Of a DNA stretch of 32,428 nt, positions 1 through 10,405 are shown in pieces; positions within the stretch are counted from its first letter, which is position 1, and every line of letters begins with the position of its first letter. Under the pieces are notes generated by a model, which saw only the letters and a list, made by a program, of their open reading frames with translations, was not told where the DNA came from and did not search any database. The DNA is from Pleurotus djamor (Eukaryota > Basidiomycota > Agaricomycetes > Agaricales > Pleurotaceae): positions 1-32,428 of the forward strand of contig JAPEVF010000517.1 in assembly GCA_029747585.1 (NCBI GenBank), given 5' to 3'. Made by a program: the position numbers and the translations under genes.

Positions 1-496
1 GTGGAGATACGCAACAGCAAGACATAGCTGTCCAAAGATCATTCGTGCTTCGTCTTCCGCAAGCCGACCTTTTTCCGCCAGGTAGTCGAACAGCTCTCCC
101 CCGCAACACAATTCAGTTACAATCCAGATACTGCCTTCGGTTGCAATTACTTCGTACATTTGAGTTACATGAGGGTGATGGAGTTGTCGGTGGTGATGTA
201 TTTCGCGCGTGAGGTATGAAGACATGGCTTTTGGGATCTGTTTGATCGCGACCCGAGTCGAGGTGAGTCGGTGGGTTCCTAGGCGCACCTTGCCATAGGC
301 ACCTACACACCGATGAGCACACCGCCAACGCAAGCTAACACAGTGACTCACCTTCGCCAATAGCCTTCCCAAGAGTGTAATTCCCCACTACCCTTATCTT
401 GTTTGAAGACAATTCCTTCCCAAGTTCATTATAAGCGTTGGCGAGTTGGGCCTTGTGGTTTTGAGAAATAGAAGTCGAGTGTTTGTGTCCTAGCAT
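1..496 (-). CDS. CAMKL/Kin4-like Ser/Thr protein kinase, N-terminal part (runs off the left edge)
   Basis: Exons 496-352 and 302-1 join across a 49-nt intron (303-351, GTGAGT...TAG). The visible 149 residues hold the front of a protein kinase domain: glycine loop GEGAYGKV (about residues 47-54), VAIK with the ATP-binding Lys69, then a hinge TELCCGGELFDYL. The catalytic loop lies outside the window. The stretch before the domain (QLANAYNELGKEL, then NYTLGK) and the region REIHHHRQLHHPHV resemble fungal Kin4/AMPK-related kinases, which act in spindle-position and polarity control in yeast. That assignment is from memory of the family. The ATG at 496 is chosen because upstream codons (an ATG at 625 is open in the same frame) give a hydrophobic, unfamily-like sequence that looks like 5' UTR. 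Confidence 0.82.
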
Positions 497-1288
497 AGTT
501 TCATGTAGTTTAAAAGAGAGACTGAGGCAATCACTGCCTGGAAAGATGCTGAAATAGATGGCGAAGAGGGTGTTGGGCAAAAAGATCGAGGAACCTAGAT
601 GCCAGACTTGTGTCCCATGCGTCATCAAATCCACTCCCACGGTCAGTAATTTATTCTCACAGTCAGTAATGCGTGTTCGCCTCGTTACTTCCTAGAAGTA
701 ACCTAGATGACGACATACTCTGTCTTACTCACGAAGATAAGAGCAGAAGTATTCACGTAAAATATAGAAAGGAGCCTCTTCTTTCCTTTGAACCCGTTTT
801 ACATAAACTGTCAACGACATGTCCATGACCAACTAGGTAATCCCCAGGCCGCAGCACTCATAAAACTCGAGGCTCAGCGCGCCGCCTGGTCACTAAGCAG
901 ATCAAATATTATTAGCGCACCTCATAAGCAGAACGCGTAGTCGGTTAGCACAAGGCGAATGCATTGACTGGCATTCGCCGTGGAGCTTTTCCCTAACCCT
1001 AGTATGTTATGCTTGAATCATAGCATCCGTCAGAGCTTCGAGGATAGTTCAGAGCGGGACAGACCCATATCAAGGCGACTCTGAAGCAAATCATGGAAAA
1101 TACTGGTGCACTTTGCCTGTCGTGACGATCCGAGCACTAGCAAGTCGGCAGCGCAGGGGAATTTAAAGTGGTTGAAGATCCTGCGCGTACGCTTTAGGAA
1201 GTGGAGAATAATGGTCGATGACCCATGATACGATATACAGGGAGAACACAGACATGCACGAAGATAATCCTATACCGTCGGGGTCTTA
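497..1288. other. Intergenic region between kinase 5' end and beta-COP 3' end
   Basis: About 790 bases with no reading frame that I can relate to a protein. It should hold the kinase promoter and 5' UTR (right-to-left) and the 3' flank of the beta-COP gene. The only structure I see is a short inverted repeat at 954-979. Confidence 0.6.
954..979. repeat. 9-bp inverted repeat with 8-nt loop
   Basis: GGCGAATGC (954-962) is followed after 8 bases by its exact reverse complement GCATTCGCC (971-979). It lies between the kinase promoter and the beta-COP 3' end. It could be a factor-binding site or a chance hairpin. Confidence 0.4.
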
Positions 1289-4200
1289 CTATCCTTTTGT
1301 GCTAATGAATTTCGTCAGCCGCGTGAACAATGATTACGGAAAGAAGGGGGTACAGACACATTGTTATACGATCACCCAGAGACAAAGCGATACCTTGCGT
1401 CTTGCTCCGTATGCGTACATGACCAGTGATCGTGCCATTTTCTGTTCGCTCAATGCTGAGGTTGGCCAGGGCGTCCTCGCCTGATCGGTTATCAGTACCA
1501 GTCAAGTCACACACATCTTTGGCAATGATCGACGCACCGAACAGACTACGGGCATACATATTTGCGGAAAGGAAGTCGCATTCTCCAGACAATGCACCAT
1601 CTGGTGTCAGACAGGACATGTTGGTAACGTTCATGACGTGTTGAAGATACGCGCGGGGTTCACTATGAGCAGCGAGTTAGCAGGAATCACAGAACATGAG
1701 TCGGGGAATCAACATACGACAAGGTACTGTTGACATTAACGCGATTCTCCCATTCGAACTCGGTCCACATGCTTCGGAACTGGGCAAGGGGAGTGAGGAC
1801 AAGAGGTGCCACGAGTAGTGAGGGATATACCTGAGCTTCTGTGCAGTAGGCAGGTTTGATGTAATCCATGATGTCCACGTGTATGTCGTTCAGTATGACG
1901 CAGGCCTCCGACATGTTCGGCCCTTCCCAGAGAATGCTTCCAAAGATAACACCAGTTTCCGTGGAAGACACCTGGCGACGATGAGCATGAACGCACGCCC
2001 AGAAGACTATCATGATGCTGAAATTTTACCTTGATGGTAGCCTTTATACTCTGGAACCCATGCGGAGCAATGGTGTACACGGACGGCCGTTCGACAATCT
2101 TCAGGTCTCCAAGTGTAGCGAAATCAAGACATAGGTTTTGTAGGGTGTTCGCTGTTTGGTTGACGAGGAGAACATCCAACATTATATCGAAGCCATGCAT
2201 CTTGACGTATGCTTCAGCATAGATAGGGTCAGAGAAACCTAAGGTAACAGCTTAGCACATGGGACTGAAGTGGGAGAAACGTCACGACACACCGGTAAGC
2301 TGAGCGATGCGGCTGAGGTTTGAGATAAAGTCTTCTTGAACCTCGCCCGCTCCAGTTGCGCGTCCAACATCTTCATCGTCCTAATTTATCATGTGAGCAA
2401 ATAGAGGACAAACTACTTCGCACAAAGATCATACATCGAATGCATCTTCCGTGGCCTTTTGGGAGAACTGACGGAAGGAAAGCAGGTCATCCACTTGGAC
2501 AATGACCTTCTTGTCTCCTTCAGCAGCCTTTTTGTCGGCCGCACGTTTCTGTTAAAACATGTGAATGTCTGAAAAGTCGCGCGGAAATCGTGTATAACCA
2601 TACCTCCTGAGCACCAAGCATTTTGGAGTATGCCGACTTCATGTCCTTGAGGAAGACATCGTGAACGGCTGGCGTATCCTCAAGTTCACTGAGAGTTTGG
2701 ATGCAGTTGAGGATCCGCTCATGCGAATCCTCGTCAATTTGCACCGTCACGAACTTGGATTGACCGACACGAATGATGGACGTCATGATGAGCATTGCCT
2801 GGAAATTTTTCAGTAACAAGGTCGTTCTACACACTACAAAATACACACCTCTGCGCGCAAGGCATTCAAGGCGGTTTTGTCGGCAGTCCTCTCGTCGAAG
2901 CGCAGGACAAGCTTGGCAAGAGCAGAAGACAGAACAGAGCCAGTGAAGAAATCGCCACCAAGCAATAGTGCTAGAATACGGTCGGTAAGTCATGATCACG
3001 CATGTGCAGAGGAACACTCACCTCGAAGAGGGGGCTTTGCGGCTGCCTTGACAGCCTCCAGTTTGGCCGAGGAAGCAGTTGTGGTATACGCACTTTCCGT
3101 CGCATATGTCCCATCGGCCAAAACCCTCGGTCGACTCTCCGTCTTCTTGTCCTTCTCCTCCGTCTTCTCATCCTCTCCCTCAGCATGGGCCTCATCCAAC
3201 AATTTCTGTTCCGAAGCCAAAATCGGAATCTCTCCCAAAACCTTTCGTAACTCCTGGAACGTGGTCGAAATATCTGCGGGACTCTCAACATATTCTCCCA
3301 ATATCCAGAGGATGCCACGATAGACCTTGCCAGATTTGATTTCGGAAAGGGTATTGATGAGTTTCTCAGTAATTGCGGGACGGAGGTGCGGGAACTTTTC
3401 AACCACTTCGCGGACGAATGAAACGACATCGAGAGCGGATGGATTGCTAGAGTCGCCAAGGAAGTCCATCAATGCGTGGACGACAGAGGCAGCAACCTCG
3501 GAGAATTTAATGGCGGTAATATGAATAGATTGGATGAGAAGTTGACGGTATTCAGGAGCCTAGAATAGTCAATGAGTCAGAGAGTCAGAGAAACGGGAAG
3601 AGAATATAGGAAGGTGACCTTCTCGTAATCTTGCTCTTGAGTCCGTTGGAGTTGTTTCTTCAAGAACAGAACCACTTCTTCAACATTTCGACTTGAGGTC
3701 ATGCTCAAGACGATACCCATAGCCTTGCGTCGAACTTCCATATCAGCACTAGTGACAGAGTCAGCAGCGTTCCTTGGCCAGAAACCTGCACGCTTACCTG
3801 GATAAGATCTGTAGCACATCCATAATGAGACCGTCCAATACATGACCATGCTTAGCCCGGAGAGCCTCGACGCGATCAAGGACAATAAGTTTGACGTTGT
3901 TGTCTGATTCTTTGACGACGAGGTTGATTAGGCAAGAGGCAGCGGCTGAAAGAAAGTGTGGGTTTCACGTCTTTGAGATCGAGGACCTGATATACGATAC
4001 CTTTGACTGCAGCGGGATTTTGTGTGAGGGCAGTGAGGGTGGTAGCAGCCTCGTATTTGACAGCATGAGACGACGCGTTGAGAAGTTCGAATATACACCG
4101 GATGTACCGTGGCTGAACACGCTATCTAAGAAACCAAGCAGGAAGAGATAATCGAAGTAACTCACTCGATGCGCTGAATCGGTCTTACAATCCAGTCTGA

Positions 4201-4996
4201 TCACCTCGATCACGCTCATCTGCACCAACTCATCCAGCGCAGAAATCGAGTCGTACGTGCTCAAAACCCATTCCACTGCCTTGGGTAACGCGCAATGAGC
4301 CAAAAACTCAAGCGCATTCCGCTTGCACGTAGGGTCCGTCTCCGCCGCAAGGAACGTTTGTATTAACTCTGGCGCATCCGGTATGAGATGCTCGAACTCG
4401 CGATAGATGGAGTATATCGCAAAGACAGCGTTCTTCCGGACATATGAATGACGATGTTCAAGACAGGATCGACACGTCGGCACGAGAGGTTCGAGCAGCT
4501 CAGCGTCTTTGGCAATCTTTTGGAGGAAACGAAGCGTGGCGCCGCGAATGTATTCATTTGGGTGTTGCAGGTCATTGCGAATGGCATTACTTCGCGTCAC
4601 AAGTCAGTCTCCACAATGCCGAGATAGAGATACCGCACGCACACGACCAAGATCATTTCCTGCTTCAACTTTCCATTCTCATCATACTTCGGGCAAACCT
4701 CCCAGTAGAAATGCAGCAACTTCTTCAAAGCCTTGTTTCTTGATGGCAAGACGTATTGTATGATGGGCATTAACAGAGTTGGCTGGATAATGTCAATATC
4801 AGCGTGCAATGGGGTACACGGAGCATACACGCACTTGGGGGTTGCCATTAATCGTCGACACGATGATCTTGCGTAGTGTTTCTTGCTTGACTTCATCGGA
4901 GCCTTTTTCCAGCCCAGAGCGCAGCTCTTGCGTGGACAATGTTTCCGTCGCAGACTCGAGGACGACGGTATAGCAAGAGCCGTCTACGTTGGACAT
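1289..4996 (-). CDS. SEC26: Coatomer subunit beta (beta-COP)
   Basis: Structural subunit of the COPI coat for Golgi-to-ER and intra-Golgi vesicles. Seventeen exons: 4996-4835, 4782-4643, 4589-4166, 4112-4001, 3945-3798, 3748-3619, 3559-3022, 2970-2849, 2798-2604, 2548-2435, 2380-2293, 2238-2030, 1971-1831, 1779-1718, 1662-1538, 1480-1360, 1301-1289. They sum to 2844 nt, 947 aa, the usual family length. The N-terminal half is an adaptin/HEAT region (for example [41 protein letters not shown]). After a charged linker rich in E and K come the coatomer beta C-terminal region and the platform appendage ([34 protein letters not shown]). The final 56-nt-scale intron (1302-1359) is my choice, giving an end ITKG; reading straight through instead ends at a stop at 1302. 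Strong overall. Confidence 0.96.
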
Positions 4997-5756
4997 TATG
5001 GGAGGACGTTGGAGGGAGTCGTTACAGAAGTTATGGTCGCTGTCGTGTACGACGTGGCCCCTGTTACCGATTGTGGGAATTCAAGTCACATGAGGGGGCG
5101 CTTATCACCTCACGTCGCGTCGCGTCCTCGCAATATTCTCCTCCTTCTTCCATCACCACATCTTGCGCTAATTACACCCCAGCCCTGGAAGCTCCAGTCT
5201 GGAATGACTATGACATCTACCTCGTTCTGCGGACTGCTTTTAGGCACTCCATACGTTTGTCGTGATACAAGGGGACTCCTCAGGTTGAGGCTATGATAGC
5301 GCGGAGTACGCCGGATTGCTTGGTTTCTTAGAAGGCTGTCATGGTCAACGAACTCTGTTGCTTCGACTCAAGGAGATGCTGGGCTGAAGCGTTGGGATGG
5401 TTAGGTGCGTAATCTACTAGCCCTCTCTAGTGCTTCAGACAAGCTCACTATCATCAGGTTGTTCGTGCTGTGCTATATCCGTAGGATCCGGTTGTACCCG
5501 CTGCTAATCGAGGAGAAACCCGACCGATATGAACGCGAAGCTTCCTCTTCAACTTTGTGATAGTGCAACTGCCCCGTCTTGATGGATAGCGCCCATACAG
5601 CATTGAAGCTCCTGGTGCTTGGACAGAAAGCAGGCCTCACTGCTGAGCGTTGCCTGTGTCAACAATTTCACAGACTTCTTCAAAGCGCAACCAAGACGCT
5701 CGTCCATATATTTTGGTCAACATCTGAAGAAGTCCTGGGTCCCTTACATTAACGTA
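4997..5756. other. Intergenic: divergent upstream region of beta-COP and tRNA-Lys
   Basis: About 760 bases. Short open frames on the plus strand (around 4883-5296 and 5619-5813) overlap the beta-COP first exon or the tRNA and show no family motif or splice logic. The region should contain the beta-COP promoter. I see nothing else supportable in it. Confidence 0.6.
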
Positions 5757-5843
5757 GCCCGCCTAGCTCAATCGGATAGAGCGTCAGACTCTTACTTAGG
5801 CGGGATTATCTGAAGGCTGCGAGTTCGACCCTCGCGGTGGGCT
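5757..5843 (+). tRNA. tRNA-Lys(CTT) with a 13-nt intron
   Basis: Acceptor stem GCCCGCC (5757-5763) pairs with GGTGGGC (5836-5842), with discriminator T at 5843. The D arm is GCTC/GAGC, and the anticodon stem TCAGA/TCTGA encloses loop CT-CTT-AA. The T arm contains GAGTTCGACCCTC. The loop is split after position 37 by a 13-nt intron (5795-5807), the canonical site for nuclear tRNA introns. Removing it leaves 74 nt. The D loop has one extra base compared with the shortest form. Internal A and B boxes are in place, and a run of five T follows 12 bases downstream. The anticodon CTT decodes AAG. Confidence 0.95.
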
Positions 5844-5854
5844 AATGTTTCTCC

Positions 5855-5859
5855 TTTTT
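5855..5859 (+). terminator. Pol III terminator T run for tRNA-Lys
   Basis: Five consecutive T begin 12 bases after the tRNA end, with further T-rich sequence to 5871. This is the usual RNA polymerase III stop signal. Confidence 0.75.
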
Positions 5860-5990
5860 GTTTCCCCTTTTCGCTTGCTGACGTAGACTGTCAGGCCCGG
5901 CATCACGGTGATCGGACCCACCATGATGCATGCTGATGCAGCGGCAAATGTCCTTTGTTTCCTCTTTTTTACTCTCTACCCTCCAATACC

Positions 5991-7651
5991 ATGACTGACT
6001 CCGTCGAGTCGATTCACCTCCTCGTCCTCGTGCATGGCATGTGGGGCCACCCAGGTCATCTCGCTGAAATGGCTCGTATCATCGTGGAGACCAAGGCTGC
6101 GGACGACGGTCCTAGAAAGCTTCACGTATTGCTAGCAGAGACCAACCGAGAGGATGGTACGTATGATGGTATTGACTGGGGCGCCGAACGTGTGGCTCAA
6201 GAGGTATGTTTCCAAATTTCCCCTTCGTGCCCTTGACCATGCCGACGTGCTGAATCCCGCCGGAACTCACAGGTGACGGAGGAAGTGGCAAAGCTGGCCA
6301 ACGAAGGAAAGAAGGTTACCCACTTTTCCGTTACTGGGTATAGCTTGGGTGGGCTGGTTTCTCGCTACCTTGTTGGGTGCGCCATCTTTCGTGTGGTATC
6401 GATAATAGATACGCTGACTGTGCTCCAGAATCTTGCAGCAGCGTAACTTCTTTGATGACGTCCAGCCTATGAATTTCAACACCGTGGCCACACCTCACAT
6501 CGGCTTGCTTCGTTATCCATCAACGTTCTCGACCGTCATCAACGCCTTGGGTCCTCGACTCTTGTCTCGAACTGGCGAGCAATTCTATTGTGTCGATAAA
6601 TGGTCCAATACGAACCGACCCCTCTTGGACGTTATGGCAGATCCAGGTAAGTACAGTGCCGTTCCCATTCTGGCATAAACTAACGAACGCTTCGTAGCAA
6701 TGGTCTTTTACGAAGCTTTGTCGCGTTTCAAGCATCTTCGTATCTATGCGAATGCGTATGTTGAAGCTCTTGCCGTCGAATCCATCGATACTAACAGTCC
6801 ATTCAGAATCAACGACATAACCGTCCCATACCCAACCGCCGCCATAGAGTCTTCAGACCCTTTCGCGGATATTTCTCTGAATGGCTTGGAGATGTGCGTT
6901 TTCCTAGAATAACAATCATTCAATACCACTTACTCACCCTCTCCCGTAGAGACCTACATGAAAAGTATCGACCCATTATCCAGTCTCTGACTTACCCTCC
7001 GTCTCCACCACCGCCAGCGCCATCCCCCGCCCTCTTTTCTCGAGCTTGGTTTCGCCGGTTCAAACCTAGCCGTCCGCTCCTTCCGCCCTTCCTTCAGTTT
7101 CGCTTTCCTCTGAATCTCGTATGTCTGTGTTCCTATCCATCCGTTTCATGCATTGACTTCATTGTTGCGCCCAGGTCCTCTACTGCGCGCTCCCCCTTCT
7201 CATCCCTGTTTTCATCACCATGGTCTTTGTTCGATTCACTCTTGCTTCACGGTCTTCTCGTCAGCGTATCAAGCTCATGGAGAAAGACTCGCCTGCCGAC
7301 ACTCGACTCATCCACATCATCGCATCCATAGAGAAGAAGGTCGAGGACGCCGTTGCTGACTTTATAGACCAATCTAACCCCCAAGAAACCGGCACTGACC
7401 CGCAAAGTAGTACTTCGTTACACGTCAAGGCGGCCTCTGGATCTGTTTCTTCAGCGCAACCCATTTTATCGCCTGTACAGAAGAAGATTGTGGCTTCATT
7501 GAACAAGCTACCCATTAAGAAGGAGCTCGCCTTCATAGAGAATGTCCGCAATTCGCATGCTACGATCGTATGTCGGGATGTCAAACAGTTCGCCTTTCAT
7601 CGTACTGGAGAGGGAGTCCTTAGGCATTGGGCGGATTCTTTTTTGCTTTAA
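5991..7651 (+). CDS. DUF676 / ROG1-type lipase (putative serine esterase)
   Basis: Exons 5991-6203, 6273-6376, 6429-6646, 6698-6755, 6807-6893, 6950-7118, 7175-7651 give 441 aa. It is an alpha/beta hydrolase of the DUF676 family: the oxyanion turn LVLVHGMWGHP (residues 10-20), the nucleophile elbow GYSLGG with Ser95, and ATPHIGLLRY further on. A hydrophobic segment around residues 280-305 (LVLYCALPLLIPVFITMVFV) could anchor it to the ER or lipid droplets. The C-terminus carries HRTGEGVLRHW, the likely site of the catalytic His. Yeast relatives (Rog1, Yor059c) hydrolyse acylglycerols or phospholipids; the substrate here is not known. The ATG at 5991 is preferred over an in-frame ATG at 5955 because the family starts close to the first strand. 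Confidence 0.9.
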
Positions 7652-8041
7652 TTCGTTTTGAGGTTTTAGACGTACATACTTAGATCTATACCTTAATTTA
7701 CAGCCCGTTAATGGTTCTTTGATACGCCCATGAAGATTCGCGATGATCGCGTCTTCTCGTCTTCTCGATGTTGCTTCGATGCCAGTTGTTGAGATCAAGG
7801 TTAAGTTTGAGCGCTTAAGCGCCGAACCTCTTACAACCCTCTTATCAGCAATTGATGAAGTTCTGTCACCACAGGGCATAAAATCGATTCTCAGGTGCCC
7901 AACGATTGTACATTGTCAAATCACACGAAAATATCAAGTTCTCCCGACGTGAATGACACGTCGTAATCCCCAACACTCACTCCAAACACAACTCCTGTCT
8001 GGGGGTGATCGACTTTCCATTTTTCCATACGGTCGTCCTCG
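7652..8041. other. Intergenic between lipase and MFS gene
   Basis: About 390 bases between two plus-strand genes: 3' flank of the lipase and promoter of the transporter. Antisense frames in it have no recognisable content. Confidence 0.55.
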
Positions 8042-10245
8042 ATGGCTGGTCGCGCTGGTATCCTCACCTCAGCTCGAATAAGCACCTTGACTGCTTGTGT
8101 TGTTGTTGCATTGGGTTCGGGGACCAACTACGTATGTTTGCAAGTCTCATTTTCAACCCGAAGACGCGACTAACCTTTTGGGCGGTTGCTTAGGCTTTCT
8201 CAGGTGAGGCTTTGGCTTCAGTATCTGAAAAGTAGGATGATACATAGCGGGATGACTATAGCGTATGCACCCCAGTTGGGCGACCGCTTGCGATTGAGTC
8301 ATACCCAATTGAACGTCATCGGAATTGCAGGGAATAGTGAGTCTTTTCTACTTGTCTTTACGGATCGGTGGCCTTACACGAATAAATCCAGTCGGTGTAT
8401 TCAGCAGTGCGCCTTTCTGGGGCCGCACTGTGGATAGTCAAGGCCCGAAACCCCTCTTTGCTGCAGCATTCTTCCTGCTGCTTGGGGGGTACTCTGGCAT
8501 CCGCTTTTTCTACGATACAGGCGAAGCGTTGAGCCGTTCTACAATTCCAGCCATGAGCTACTTTCTGCTCGCTTTCTGCAATTTTATGACCGGCGTAGCA
8601 GGAACAGCAGGTATCATGGGGAGCGTCAACACCATCGCAAAGACGTTCCCAGACGAAGCCGTAGGCCTCTTGCACCTCCATACTCATGGCTTTTGAACTT
8701 AAAAATAAACGGATTTCCAGCGTGCTTCTACCACGGGTCTCGTCTTATGTGGCTTCGGCTTGTCAGCCTTTCTTTTCTCCGCTATCGCAAGCCTTGCCTT
8801 CCCAGGCGACACTTCTGCCTTGCTCCTCTTCTTGGCCATCGGAACTGCGACGCCGCTAATTATGGGCTACTTCTTCATACGTCCCATTCCTTTCTCAGAC
8901 CTCGCCCAGGACAATCACCCGCGCGGACAGTCAGATCCAGAGTCCACTGCACCCAACATCATATACCATCGGTGTAGCGAGGACGGCACCCGAACTCCTC
9001 TTCTCTCAGCGTCTGGATGTAATTGCTACCATACTGCCGGCGCGAGTGCTTCTCATCAGTCACTGGATTACCCCACACCAACACCAGATATGTTGATGAC
9101 CCCAAATACACCAGGCACGGAGGATCCATTCTCAGACTCTTCCATGGATGTCAGGAGAATCGTGTTGGAACGACGAAGAACTAGCACTGAATTTCAAGCT
9201 CCCACACCCTCCCCAGCATTCTACAGAGAGGAACCAAACATATACGGCTGGGAACTGTGGAAGACGACGGAGTTCCTTCTGATGTTCGCTATTTTTGGCC
9301 TATGTGAGTTCTTTGAAGCTTCACTAATTCCCTGCTGCTTGCTGACGATATGAGAAGTGACCGGAACTGGGCTTATGTGTGAGTTGAATATATGATTATC
9401 AGCCACCTGTGTTCTTAACATCTTTCTAGATATAAATAACGTTGGTGCTATATCTCAAGCACTCATCGCTCAAGATGACCCAGACTACGATGTTACCCTC
9501 GCCGCTCGCATCCAAGCTAAACAAGTCACCATTATCAGTTTAATGAACTGTGCAGGGCGTGTAATATTCGGTTAGTAGTTCATCTTCACGGTTCCGAGGG
9601 AGTTACTGAGTCGATCCCCCAGGCTTCGTATCGGATTTCACCAAAGCTCGACTAGAAAAGCCGAGATCGTATTGCTTTGTGCTTACCTCGGGCCTTTTTC
9701 TCGTTGTCCAGGTTATCCTGAAAATGTTCATCACTAATGTACATGCCCTCTCCTTGGGAAGTGCCATGCTCGGCTTCGTGTATGGAGGATCCTTCTCCTT
9801 CCTCCCAGCCTTGGCTATACATTACTTTGGTTTTGGTAAGCTACATCCCTCCTCCCTTTGCTAGGTTGATCGTTGCTCAATCATCCAATACTTAGCTCAT
9901 TTCTCCGAAAACTTTGGGTTCATCACTCTTAGTCCTATCATCTCAGGCTACGTATTCTCCCAAATATTTGGGCGCACGTTGGATGCGCACGAAGCGCCCC
10001 CCGCGTCAGACGGGAATATTGCTGGACCTAAGTTGTCCCTCCCGCCTCAAATTCATCAATGCTTAGAAGGTAGTGCGTGTTATACGGACGCTTTCAATGC
10101 CACTATCTTGGCGTGTATCGTTGCTCTTTCGTTGAGCCTGTGGTTGAGTTGGAGGGACACTGCGAAGGCCAAAGACGAAGGTGGTAGTGGATATGCCATC
10201 ATCAAGACTGGGTCTCTCCTCCGAAGGACTGTGGAGTCAGGATAA
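8042..10245 (+). CDS. Major facilitator superfamily transporter (nodulin-like/MCH-like group)
   Basis: Nine exons: 8042-8131, 8194-8203 (10 nt), 8262-8336, 8392-8660, 8721-9303, 9358-9378 (21 nt), 9430-9570, 9623-9835, 9896-10245; 583 aa. It starts MAGRAGILTS, then VALGSGTNY, AFSAYAPQLG and LSHTQLNVIGIAGN, typical of TM1-2 in the fungal nodulin-like/YMR155W/MCH group. The second half has NCAGRVIFGFVSDF, YGGSFSFLPALAIHYFGF and FSENFGFITLSPIISGY. The halves are separated by a long polar loop (about residues 230-345) rich in Ser, Thr and Pro. It is probably a 12-TM carrier in the plasma or vacuolar membrane. The substrate is not visible; monocarboxylates are one possibility from the family name only. 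The first two exons were recovered from splice signals. Confidence 0.88.
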
Positions 10246-10405
10246 ATCCTTCAATTGTATAACAATCTCTCCCGGACATCTATCATATGTATATTTCATG
10301 CAATGGACCTACTCGATACAGGCAAATGATTGTGGATAGAGGGAGGAGAATGACTGGTGCGCATCAGGCCTAAGATACAAAGCCGTATTCTGATTCTGGG
10401 GCACT

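Noticed and set aside
1218..1644. Plus-strand open frames over the beta-COP 3' end
   Set aside because: They are antisense to conserved beta-COP exons and have no motif of their own.
2877..3524. Several overlapping plus-strand open frames
   Set aside because: Antisense shadows of the HEAT-repeat exons of beta-COP; composition reflects the opposite strand.
5619..5813. Plus-strand frame starting upstream of the tRNA
   Set aside because: It runs into the tRNA gene and has no family likeness.
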